This document shows positions 33,601 to 47,100 of a DNA stretch of 64,000 nt, in pieces. Position 1 is the first letter of the stretch, and each line of letters begins with the position of its first letter. Source of the stretch: Daucus carota subsp. sativus. Lineage: Eukaryota; Streptophyta; Magnoliopsida; Apiales; Apiaceae. The position numbers and the translations under genes were made by a program. The notes below the pieces were generated by a model that ran no database searches, was not told where the DNA came from, and saw nothing but the letters and a program-made list of their open reading frames with translations. The DNA lies in the NCBI RefSeq assembly GCF_001625215.2, contig NC_030381.2:52351214-52415213 (forward strand), read 5' to 3'.

Positions 33601-35176
33601 TTAGAATTGCATATGGAATTTGGAGCTGCATGCTAATTCAACTGACAATTTTGAGGCATGATGTTTTCTTTCCAACAGACAAAGAAATAAAAAGTCACAT
33701 CAAATAAACACAAGAAAAATGCACATACTACAGGCTAAGAGGAACATGCATAGAGAGGAGTCGTGGCTACATGCTTGCTAATCGCATAAATTAAAACTAA
33801 AATCTAGTTCTCCAGAAAATGAACGTATAAGTTGATATCTTTTTTGGTATCTGTATGACAATTGAAGGGATATTTAAAACTAGACAAGAAGCACAATAGG
33901 ATAATATGCCATGAACACTGTCAAAATACAAAAAACAAAAACATGTACTCTAAATACTCATACTACATGCAGGGCATCTGGCACCCACAGCCACATTTAA
34001 AATGCATAAATCAAGGGGAGCTTCTGCAAGCTATATAACAACCATTTAGTTTTTTTAATGAGTAACATATGATATTTACGGTTGTGTATAACATACCATT
34101 CAAGCAGCTTTTATCAATTAAGTAACATATATTTGAGATGTCAAATAAGAACATATTATATTTGAGAAATAAAAATCACACTTATAGAAGGAGATTGCTT
34201 ACCTGAATAATAGTAGCAGCCTTATGTCTTTTCCTACGCAAAAATCTCTGACGAGTCAAGAAACCGTGAATGCATGCCTGCATAAGTAGGGCCGAGGAAC
34301 AGAACTGCATATATGCATGCCTGAGCAGCCATCCCCTTACATATTTCTGAATCGTAATGGCAGCTGCGGCCTCCCTTATTGCAGCATATGTTTTACGAGC
34401 AAGATGCCCTGCACAGTGAAATTATTTTAACGCAAAATAGATTCTGAACTGCACTAAATTTTTAAGCAACGCAAGTTCGAGAATTTATCATAAAGAAAAA
34501 TGTGCAACCTATAAGAAAGAAACTAGCTAAATCACTCAGATGATCTGATGTTACGAGAAATGTAATATGGACCACTGGATTGCTCAACAACCACTACCAT
34601 CAAACTAGAATTATGTATAATGCAAGATTGCCCTGCTTGTTTAGGCCAATAAACTTGCAAATAAGCACTTGACAATCAATATGTATGTTTTCTCAGATGG
34701 TATATAGATAGTATTACATACTAGAGCGTACTAGAATCATCACATGTTAAACACCACACGATTGTATCTGATACAACAATTTCACTAAAGATACATTATT
34801 CTTTTCAAGCATATCTCATAGTTTCTTTTGCTAGTTATTCAATACGCTATAAACTTTTGGTGTTTAATGACTAATTTAGATTCCAAAGTTTATAACATTG
34901 GTGACAGCATATAAATTATATACAATCTATTTAGACAGCAGTCCAATAAGATAGTTAGCATTAGCACTTAATATTTAGTAAATGGAAAAATTAAAAACCT
35001 CTGCAATATGCTTGTAGAGAAACTGCAGAATTCCGATTCGCAATGAATTCCCTGCGTTTGATAAATGTTTTCAATCGGCCTTGAATACGCTTTGCAGCAA
35101 CATCAAGGACCTCCGCGCGTTGAGAGTCTAAAATACCAATCTGGCCAGCCCTGAGAAAGACTTTAGTCTTTCCCAA
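24632..35176 (-). other. Exon map, myosin IQ, coiled-coil and tail (exons 19-38)
   Basis: Coding exons high to low: 35176-34999, 34408-34203, 33225-33106, 32326-32228, 31544-31323, 30993-30854, 29847-29736, 29624-29574, 29485-29396, 29218-29048, 28341-28189, 26865-26689, 26053-25916, 25820-25750, 25670-25571, 25486-25430, 25339-25283, 25143-25063, 24986-24904, 24749-24632. The stop TAG is at 24632-24634. The intron after 25063 begins GC rather than GT. For the exon starting 25486 the upstream AG (25488-25487) is used, not the nearer one, because only it keeps phase and gives FAGTSW. Confidence 0.87.
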
Positions 35177-38100
35177 CTGAAAATGAAAAAGAAGTGAACA
35201 GTCTGCCAACCAAGTTTCCAGTATTGTAATAAACTTTCACCAGGGTATGTTCACAGTAAAATCTTCTAAATATGCAAGAGTTATGTTCATTAAGCTATAA
35301 CTTTTAACTTTTCAGCAGATAACAGAGTATGTATACCTGGAAATTCTCAAGCTTTAACTTCTTTAATATTTTCTCAGTCATGGATTTTTCATCATAACTG
35401 CAATTGTTTTAAATGGAAACTTAATAAGCTGAAGTGCATTATTCACAGGGTAACTCATTGGGCATCAAAAGCAAAGAGCACAAGCAGTTCGTTAATAAAA
35501 AATTATAATAGTAAGTAGATTCTGTAAATAAAAATTCAGTAGAATCTGTGACAAGCTGCTTATAGAACCATTAAAGATGAAGTGATGAACACACTGGGGC
35601 CTCAACCATACTGATCTAAACGAGCACTGTATTGTGTACAAACTACATTTAGTTTACATACAGCAACCATACTCTTACTGCATAAAAACATTCCAGAGCT
35701 TCTTGCTCCAACATTAATACTTTGACATCGTAATCTACAGGCTTCAAATAAGACTCGTGATTTATATACATGTAAGGTAGAACTGACATTGACTGTGAGG
35801 TAAAACCTACTCTACTTCCATAATTACATATCAAGATTCAAGAAAGCTGACGGCCTGACGCCAACTTAAACCCCAACTATCATAGAAAATTTTGATCCAG
35901 ACAGCATATCCTGCATTGTTTGACTGTTTGATGTCATGAGGGATAAGTTGTCAACTATAATAGTATAAGTAATTCCTTCAATAATATATGAAGAGTTCTT
36001 TCAAAAAACAAGTCAAAATTTGTAATTATCCAAACAATTGCTAAAGTGACCAGCACAATTTCCCTGAAAGTATGGACAAATATACATAGTGTAACACGTG
36101 GAGACCAGGACAACCAATTATTTGTTTAATAACATAGTCAATATCATTACTGACTCACCACAAAAGATATTACAGAAATTAAAAGCAGGTAAGTTGGAAC
36201 CACAAGCAGTAGAATGAGAAACTAACCATCCTTCCATTATTTCCATGGCAAGCAGCCCAAAACGATCTACAAATTCATTATAAGTCTTCCGAGTGGGATA
36301 ACCTGCTAGACTTATCCGAACAGCCTCTAAAACTCCCTGTTGAATGTCACAATATATATTAGTAATTTTGACTGAGCAACACAAATGAGATTTACTTGCC
36401 AATCATACAACTTAACCAGAAATAACAAGAATAAAAAGAGAACGAATCCTTCACATCCCCAGTATGAGATTGGCAAGAGGATATTATACTCAATGTTAAC
36501 TTGCTAAGCATATACGACATCCACAGATCAGAACCACAAGGATAAACAGTGACAATTAAGAGAGAAGTAGAGCAATGGCAGTCTGGAAGCTATCCGAAGT
36601 TTGGACACAACCAGAGCTACCATGTAATTAACAAGGCCCCAATAATTCTCTTGTGCTATTTATGATATAAATTTCTTCATAAATAAAATTTTCAAAACTT
36701 CAAGAAAAAAAACTATTAAAAGCATTTGTAAAGTTCGCAGATGACAGTCCACACATTTTAAGAAGATAATGAACTGAAGTACCAACGAGGGAAGAGGATT
36801 AAAAAAATCCAATAATCAAAAAATAATATTTCAAAAGAGAATTATCAGCAAATATAATGTCCAAAACAAAACAAAAAGAAAAACATTTAAACAAAAAATG
36901 GATACTAACCCCACAGCGTAACTGATGCAATATACTTTGATTTTCAAATTTTTGAGGCCTGTTCAAAGAGTTTGGCTTTACACATCGGATATAATGAGGC
37001 TCCGTTGCACTCAGGGTCTCCATAAGAGCTTGAAGTTGTTGCTACAACAAAACAAACGATTAGTTGAATCTAATAATGTTTCTGAAACACGATATGGATA
37101 ATCTCTACCATGAACAACCACAAACCTTCAAACATATACAAGAAAAAGATTTTAACATTAAACATCAAAAGCGAGTGTCTACGCCAGAATATAATCCACA
37201 TAGTAAATTCTACCTGCTGAAAGTAATCATGTACAAGTATTGTTCTATGTATTTTTTCCGCATGCAAACGCCCTTGTAGATAAAAGTAGACACAACTAAG
37301 TGAGTTGTTTAACTGCATATACCTTAAACCGAGACGCCACTGAAGAAAACTTGTATGAGGATCTTGTAGATTCCTCTGCTACAGAAGGAAAAAGACCAGA
37401 AACAAAGGAGCATTTGGAGGAGGATAAAAGATTAAGGTGTTCAACCACGATATAGTCACGATTTTTGTCTAGAAATGTATCCGTCTGATATGTGACCTTC
37501 ATAAATATAAATAATTGGTATCATGATCACTGTTCTTCAAATAAAATCGTTGTGTGCAATATGCAAGCAGCTGTTATGGTACCTTGCCAGCATAATGGGA
37601 GAGAGTGAAATCTGTTTCACAAAATTTTGCCTTGTCCAATCTAGGGTGGCTGCCACAATTGCGAAAAAGCTTGTTTGAAAATGTTTCATGAGTTGATTTT
37701 GGAAACATGCTGCATAATCAGAAAATCAGGATAAGAAAAGACTGTAAGCAACCAATTCAGAAACTAACACGCACCGATTTATAGAAGAAAACTAATTCTG
37801 TACCAAGCTTCATCCAGAAGAGCAATTAGTCCTATAGGCTTCTGCAATGTTGAAAGCACAATTTAGATTGTAAATAACTTGCGACATCAATTTAACAAAT
37901 AATTGTGATAGTGTAGTTTGGTGGTGAGCAGTATAACAATTATAAAGATATAAAAAGCAATGTGTGCCAAAGAGTTTCAATATTATCACTTACTGGAGCT
38001 AGAGCAGAGCTCTATCAATATGATATAGACTAAAACAACATTATATGAACCAATCTTAGCAATTATACATGCGTCCGGGTCCCTGACAATCAATTGTTGT

Positions 38101-41100
38101 AGCTATCTATCTACAGGTATTTATAGCTGAAAGACATAAGACTTAATTTTTATGTGAATGCAGGGGCACGTCGCCTATCTGAGCTTTAGAAAACCATTCT
38201 AGGGTTTCTATCTTTCAGCTATAAAAAAGCACGGAAAAATTGTAGCCAAAAATCACTTGTCAGGGACCATCTCCCAATAAAATAAAAGAACATGAATAAT
38301 GTTTCCTGCAGAAGGATTCTCTACTAATACTGCATACAGCGATAAGGAGATAATAGTATACTTCTCAAAAACTACAACAGTTGACTTCACAAACATGGTA
38401 TTACAATAATACATATACAGATATATCAGCAGTCTACAAATGATCAAACTCAAAGAGGAACCTTTTCTATCAGATCCAGGACATCCTGGTTATCAATAAA
38501 TTCAATATAGCTCCAATTGATTTCTTCCTTGCGATACTCTTCCTGCTCCATCTTAAATACATGCTGTAAGAACCATTAAATACACAGCAAAAACCAGTCA
38601 AGCCTTGTTGCACTTTCTGCAAACAGCACAACATGATTCGAATTATGGTGTATTAAACACAATGAACAGTTAGTACGGACCTCATTGAAATGCTGCTGAA
38701 GCTTTTCATTTGCAAAATTTATGCAGAACTGCTCGAAACTGTAGAAAAAACCCAGCGGTTAATAGCAAGGGGGGCATGTAAAAAATGGACAACTTGAATA
38801 AATTATTTCGTTCACAATTAGTTAAAACTCCATCTATCTTAATTCTTACAACTAGCAAACACACAAGGCCAGTAGAAAAATAAGTTCAGTGTACTTTACT
38901 TTATGTTATTCATTTAAGTTACTGTGTATATTAAAACATCGGCAATTATTTCCTTACATATGTAGGTGAGTCGGTCTGCAGGGTGGGGGCCACAGGAAGA
39001 AATAAAATCTGTCTATAACATGATGTGGTGGCAAGAATATCCATATTAACTTTCTAATTTGGCACAAATATTACCCTCAGATGTCCAGTATTAGGCGCTT
39101 TAATACATAGATGAATATGTATAAAACTCTTTCTGACAAACCTATATCTGGAGAATTAGTTGCGCACTACTGTTAGGTCTGACGAAGTATAAGAATTTTA
39201 TAGTTACTGAAATTATAGATTGGTTCATCACACATTTAAATACCCAGTAATGACACACCAATGACTAGGACTTCCATTGGAAAGACTTCCTAATGACTAG
39301 GACTTCCATTGGAAAGACTTCTTATAGCAAACCAAACAAGCACTTTGAGTATGTCTGTACTAGTGCAATGGCTTTAGTATATTCGGAAGTACCAAATAAG
39401 GTCTTAGGATATAATCATCTGTTTGAGGCCTACTTTTTTGTTGTGGTCATATGGGTTGTATTGTTGCAATGCAGAGTACAGAAATTTACAAGTACTAGTA
39501 CCATTGCAAAACATAGAATATAATCAATATATGTTATCAAGCTGAGTTCAAATCCAATTTAAGTTGCATTATCCAAAGTGTCCCAACACTACTCAGAGTT
39601 TATTACTTCTCGACGTTCTCGTAAGGAGTCTTTGGTGCATTTAGAAGTACCAACACAACTTCATCTATATAAAGCATGACTTTTTGTTGTGGTCAAATCA
39701 AATATAAGCTGCATTGCAAAAAGTTCGCATATGAACATGATTTACATGTGCTTTTGGCCTCACTAAACATGTTCAAAACATACATTAATTTCTATATTTC
39801 ATAGGCCTCAGTAGTACTGAGTTGATTAGAAAGTAGATATTTTATAAAGCAGTAAACGCAGTAGCCAAATTTCTCTCAAAATCCTAACTCAACAAATCAG
39901 CACTTCTATTCCAATCTCTATTTTCTCCTTGTTGCATATTCATTTGCCTCCCACGGTTAATTTTTGACATTTATCATCTCTACTTCAAGATACGTGTTAT
40001 GTTTTTTTTTATTTTTGCACACAAGGTGTGCACTAGTTGTCCGACATATATAAAGTCTATGTTATATGTCAACAGACCTATCTACTGATGGATAAGAAAT
40101 GAAGGGAAAATAGGATAAACTCTTTTAATGTGAGAAGACCTGTTATGCTTAAAGCACTCAAATCCATATATGTCCAATACCCCTATTTGCATCCGAGAAT
40201 TAGTATCTTGCCCAACTGATCTATTAATCTTCTCAACCAGCCTGCAGCACATCATCAGGAGACAAATTTACTATCATAAAAGACATTCAGCCCAATAGAT
40301 ATAACAGCGGTCATATGGAAGTAGCCATCACACCAATCAAATAGGCGAGAATAAACAGTCTTTGCCAAAGCATCGCGGCTTGCAACAGCAGCATTACAGT
40401 CAAGAGCCTTGACAATATTTCCTTCACGGGTCTGAATTGAACGGGTTGAGAGTGTAGCAAGCAAAAGATTCAAGTCACACCTGAAAAAAGATGTAAATAT
40501 ATAACATTCAGGATATCTACAGAACCAACCTTAGAGGTTTACTCAAGTACAGGTTTTTGTACTGCATACAATTCAAGCTCTAAAATTTCAATCAAAGTAT
40601 TCAGTATTTGCGCACAACTCAGAGTGAACAAAAATTACATAAAGCCAATTTCGTAGCTATGTGCTCTGTATTAGCATTTAAGTAACTCACACCTCAAGAG
40701 TGTGCTTGTGAAGTGAAGATGAACCCTTCACCACATAGACAAAATGAAGCAAAAAAATTCTTAAACATGCTAGTAAGTGACAATCTGCATACAATATCAT
40801 GTCTAAAGGAGAGAGAATAACATACAGAGGAATTGAACTAAACCAAGAAATACTAAAGGGAAACACATTACACATACTCACATAGGCTATTATATTGGAT
40901 GAAAATTATAATCTTTGTTAGAACTATATGTAGCCCATGTAACTAGGAACATAGCACACAATCATAATACACTAGTTGACTACTCCCTCTGGTCCATTAT
41001 ATAAGTCATTCGACTTTATTCACATTCTTCCAAGAGCTTTGGCTAAATAGTACTCCCTCTGTCCCACCGAATTCTTTACACTAGGGTTGGGCACAGAGGT

Positions 41101-44100
41101 TAAGAAAAAAGTATAAAGTAGTGTAAAAGAGTAAGAATAGTGGGTAAAGTAGAGATATCCATTAATATTTAATTAATAGATTAGGAAAGGTGGAAGAAAG
41201 TAGTGGGGGAAATTAGTATTATATTATAGAAGTTCACTACTTTTAGAAAGTTTTGAAATGTAAAGAACTGATAGGGGCATCTCAAAAAGGAAAATTTAAA
41301 GATATGGATGCAACGGAGGGAGTAATATTTTTCAAATTTTCTTTTTCTTAATAAAAGGTTACTATATTTTTTCTAATTAGGAAATAAAAATTAAAAAATA
41401 TTAATTTTAGCTGTGGAGTCAAAGCTCTTGGATATGCGTGAAAAATCAAGAGCCTTGTATAATAGACCAGAGGGAGCGTTACTTTGACAAAAGGAGGAAT
41501 CCGAGATAATTTAAGGCAGAAGGATGCCTCTCGGTCATTAAGAATATGAATATCCTCCGTTTAAATCCATATAAAGTCATAAAAAAGAAAAACTCAATAA
41601 ATACAGTACAACACCTTGCTGAATGTTTTGATATCAAATTGCAAGGAAGAACAAGCAAGAATTCTAATTAATATAGGTCACTCCAACAGTTGGAAAAGGA
41701 AATCCAATTAGAGATAAGCTGCCCATGAGCATCATGGCATACTAAAAGGGAATCAATTAGTATAGGTCACTCTAACAATGAAAGATTAGATATCTCAACA
41801 AATTCACCTACATGAAAAGATTAGCAGCCATCTGCAGGTGGAAATTAGAGTTCTGATCCTTAATAACCGATGAGTCATGCTCTTTGCCAGGGGCAAACTC
41901 AATATTTCCAAGATGCAGAATAGCAGCTAGAGTCCGAAATATCGCTTCCTAAAAGAGGACATCAAAGTAAAGACCAGGAATACAATAGCCAAATAAGTCT
42001 ATCTAACGCATGCCTAATGCTTTACAGATGCATGAAACCTGTTCTTCGTGACTGATACCAACAATATCCATAGCCCTTCTCGTCCGCATGTATTCCTCGG
42101 CACTGCTTACTCCTTCTAATTCGTAAACGTTACTCTGGTTTAAGTAGTGGAAGTTGCGTGGATGAGCTAGCTTGTATGAATCTGCAACCTATGCGCATGA
42201 GACAGGCTCAAATATAGGCAAGTTGATTTGACAGTCCACAACACAATAGAAAAATAAAAATAAAAATCAAGAAGAGTTTTTAAGAGAACTAGACAAATAT
42301 GTCAATTGAATAAAACCTAATAGACATGAGCCAGAATTCTGATTTTAATTTATTGTACAGTCCATATAATATTAGGAAAACAAACAGTAATTTTTTATAC
42401 TTTTTTCCTTTATTGTGTTTGAAAAAGCTTCTCTTTTTTTTTTGCTAAATGTTTAAAAGAAGAATTGGGAAAAAAAACACAGCTCCTGGCAAAACCACCA
42501 CCAGTTAAATGGTTCAACTTTCTAGGCTAAGATAAAAGTTACTCCCTCCGTCCCGGTGAATTGTATACGTTCACTGTTTGCAGCATTTTGAGTCTCCTAT
42601 AAAGTATATTTCATAATGTTTTTTTAAAATTTTCTTTTTCTGAATAAAAGTTTAGAATCAAACTTTTATTCGGAAAAAAAATAATTTAGAAATATATTAT
42701 GGAGTTATACTTTAAGAGTCTTAAAAAGCGTGCCAAAAGGTAAATTATACAATTGAATGGGACGGAGGGAGTATATAACATTGTCGTGATGTTGCATTCT
42801 TGCTACAATGATCATATAGGCGGTCAATCCGTATACATTATAGATTCAATAAACAATTACACTTCAAAAAATGAATATTTACACCTTACAGTGCTGGCCA
42901 ACAGGCCAAGTATCAGCATCATACAAAAATGCAACTAGGTCACACTTCTCAAAACCATCAAACACATCCAGTAAACTACAAACTCAAATAGTTATCCTTC
43001 AAATATTTTCATCAATTTTTTTTTTTTACAGAAATATTTTCATCAAGTTGATTCTTGTAAACAATATGATTCTTTATTGCAGGAAAAGCATGTGCATTGC
43101 TAAAAGCACCTCTACATCACATCATTGGTAAGTTGGTGAACCAGAGCAATTGTCCAACACAGAAAAGATTCACTGGCAACTCATTAACAATTGTCCTAGT
43201 TTTACCAACTGTTGAATACTCATCAAAATTTAAAAGTTGACACTAAAACTGTCAAAACTCCCTCCATGTAATATTTTAAAATCATCTAAAGATGAAATAA
43301 ATTGTGATGGAATGTTTGAGTTATTTTAGGTAAGCAGATTACTCAAAATGGTGATCAGAGCCCTGGATGATTTAAATACTTATTATAATAAATTAGAAAA
43401 AGATAAGGATTATATTAATTTTCATTGAAAATTTACTTAGTTTTACAGTCAGAATTTCCGCATAATCTTTTAAAATACCCATCATCAATCAGATCAAAAT
43501 TACACATTAATATTAAAATATTGGGATAAGATTGTGAGAAAATGTCTGTGTCATAAAAATCCAAGAAAAGTTCCAAAATCAATAACCCTAGAAAAATCCT
43601 ACATCATCCGCCCTTCAACTCAAAGGTCCCATTTGGTTTTCCATCATAAATTCCAATTCGTGAATTATTCATTTTTACTTATATGTTGTTAGAACATCTC
43701 CAATGTGCTCCCAGATCATTCTTTAAAAAATTAATATAATTTATGGCTCCAAACAAGTTACTACATTGAATATCTTGACAACTCCAACACTACTCTTTCT
43801 GCTTGCTCTATATTTATAATTTATTATTATCGAGGGAGAAGTTGGAGATTGAATTAGAGTGAAGTGAATAAAACTGGAGAGAAATGAATATTATATTATA
43901 TATTATTTAAAAAAGAGGAGAGAGAGGAGGCTTTTAAATTTTTAAAGAGCCACTAGAAGCCTATTGGAGCACTAATTTTTCACATTTTCTTAAAGTTTAA
44001 AGTTAAGAGCCTGTTTAAAGAGACCATTGGAGATGCTCTTATAAGCTTAAACAATTTAATTGGTAACAAATAATTTTAAAAATTAATACATACTTCCTCT

Positions 44101-47100
44101 ATCTCACTCATTGTGTCCTCAATTCCTATTTTGTTTGTCCCAAAAGTATTGTCAACATTTAGTATGGTAAATTGAGTATTAATTATGTTACCCCTTATGT
44201 TTTAAAATAAATGATGTTTGACTTTTTGGCATACATTTTTAAATGCATTGACCTTATAGCCAGAATTATTATTTTTAAAATTTTCTGTTTGTGAATTAAA
44301 GTATAAGTTTAATATTTTCATTCAAAAAAAGAAAATTTTAAAAATAATTATTTCAGATATGCGGTCAATGCTCTTAGAGTTGTGTGCCAAAAAGTCAAGC
44401 ATCATCTATTCAAAAACAGAGATAGTAATATATTTCAAAAATTATACAATTTTTTAGTGATTATTATCTTATTATTTAATGTGAGTGAATAAAAGATGGA
44501 TTTCTGATTGTGGACAAAAAGAGTGGGATGGAGGGAGTATTGGACATAAGTACAAGTAGTTAGATGGAATACGAATCTTAATTTTCACCAAGTACTACCA
44601 TCCCAGGAAGCACTTGTTCTTCAAAATTGGGTGCCGCATGTGTGTCCGACTCGCTTGACTCAGCACAGACTTGGCTAAGTAGTAAGTACATGTCCGACTC
44701 ACCATGTGGCGTGTCGACAAACATATGGTAGGGTACCTATGTCCCGTGTCACCGTATCCAAGTCCATGTTCTTAGCTACGACCTCTATCTATATTATTGA
44801 CTTATTTGACAAACAAAAGGTTAAGTGCTTATAAGTCTAATTGCCACTTTAACGTGAAAACAAACACCTAGATTTGTTGCGCTGGACTTTTCATTTTTTT
44901 GTGAAAACTTAAAGCCTGACATTATCGAACTAATAGTTTTCTTCAACAATGAGCGATAATTTGGGCAGAAGCCTAGTGTCTGTGTCTCAAATATTTCAGT
45001 TTCACAGGCTCATTAAGAGGGGCTACTTCAGGGTACAAAAAATGTTTTTTGTCATCCATGCGAGTTTCACTCCTTACTTTTAATTGCATAAAATTATCAT
45101 TACGGCACACTTGCGGCCACTTTCGTGTATGCTATATTATTAATTGTAAAAACATATTCCTAAAATGTGTTCCTAGAGCTCATGATAGCATGATCTGCAA
45201 ATGCTAAAGAAGCTTAAAACCCTGCTCCCTAGTTTTAAACAGGGAGGAAAATAAGTGAAGAGGAAGCAAAGTTATCTAACTTTCACTCCTATTCGTGCTC
45301 CCGAGTTTTTTAAAGGGACGAAAGCAAGTGAAAATGAGTGCAAATATAGCATAGTTTCACTCCAAAAGTGGGATGCAAGTGAAAGCACACTTGCTTTCAC
45401 TTACCTTCACTTACTTTCTCTCGTAAAAAAACTCGGGAGAAAGGGCTAAATATCACAAATACAAGTCTCAACATAATAGCTTATACAAGATAAGATTACC
45501 CTTCCAGAAGCACAAAGCTGGTAAAAGCAATGGTAATTCCTTTCTGGGTCAGTTATTTGAACCACGCGAGATCTTTCGAGAAGATAGGTTCTAATTGCAG
45601 CTCCTGATATTCTACCACTTTTATCAAATTGAATCTCCACAAACTTTCCAAAACGACTGCAACAAATGAAAATAAGAATGACTTGTTAGAATTTCTTGCC
45701 AATAATCAATTGTCTTCTTCATGAAAGGAACATATCCCGATGGAACTTAGATTAGTTTATAGACCTCTTTTTGAGATAGAAGGGGCAACAACACAACTAA
45801 TATACACATGGCATGTCCAATTTTAGACAAACCATGAAGAACACAATTTACGTCTTAACAAAGAGAACAAGATACAGTTAACATCCACAACATACAGCAG
45901 TAACCAAAAAACTGAAGCACAGAGAAAACCTACCACTAACCTTGAATTATCATTTCTAGAAGTTCGAGCGTTACCAAATGCCTCCAACAGTGGGTTCGAC
46001 TGAATCAAAGTGGAAATTAACAAGGTCAGCGAATTACCCCAAAACAAAATCCCATTAAACAAAGAAAACAAGGTCACTAGGAGAGCTGTTTAAGTGCCTA
46101 AGAAACAATGATATTGATCTACAAGGACACCACAGATAGAAACACATAAATACCGACAAAGCTAAACAGTGAACTTGTTATCTAAATCTAAATTCTATGA
46201 AATAGACAAAGACGACCAAAATAATTATTTAAAATTACTTCTAAAACTTGTTGTTCAACTGTTCTATCATCACTGGCAGCACGACCACCAACATAAGTAA
46301 GATATTGCATTATCAATTTTGTTGTCTCGGTTTTCCCGGCTCCACTTTCTCCACTAACTAATATTGACTGGCTCTGAGACTCATTAATCATTGCTCTGGC
46401 ACAAGAAACACAACCCAATCAAAACTTTTTTATCCATGAAGCATGACTAGGGAGAAATAAGGAAAGCGGACTGAGTTTCAACAAACCTGTAAGATGCATC
46501 AGCAACAGCAAAAACATGGGGACTTAACTCGCCAAAAGGAGCCCCCTTATATTGCTCCATCATGTGCACATTGTATAGATGGGGAAGCTTGGTAAATGGA
46601 TTTACAGCAATTAAAATGCTTCCTGTGTAAGTCTGTGGCCAAAAATCAAGTAAAAATTAACTTCTCGGTAAATTTATAGTCTAAAGCAAACAGTAGAAGA
46701 ATCACCAAGAGCATAGACATTAACAGTAAGACAAGAAATCGTCTTTCTAGTTTAATTGCACATGGGTTATCACCAATTTAAGATTTTTTTTAAGCAAGAC
46801 ACGGCCTACATATATCTATATCTATATCTATATATGAATAATAGGCAAAGCAAACTATGTAAATATGCAGGGAAGGTATTAAGAACCGAGAGGGTTCATC
46901 CATGTACGCTGAGTTTTTCAGAATTTTTTTCTAATTTACATAACAATCGAGCCCAATTAAAAAGATAAATGACTTAAAACAATCCATAAATCATAAACTC
47001 TTTTACCATTTAATATATCCATATATAGGTATCTATTGTACCTGTTAATATATCTACACTTATATATAAACCTAAACATCTAAAATTAAAGATATCGGAA

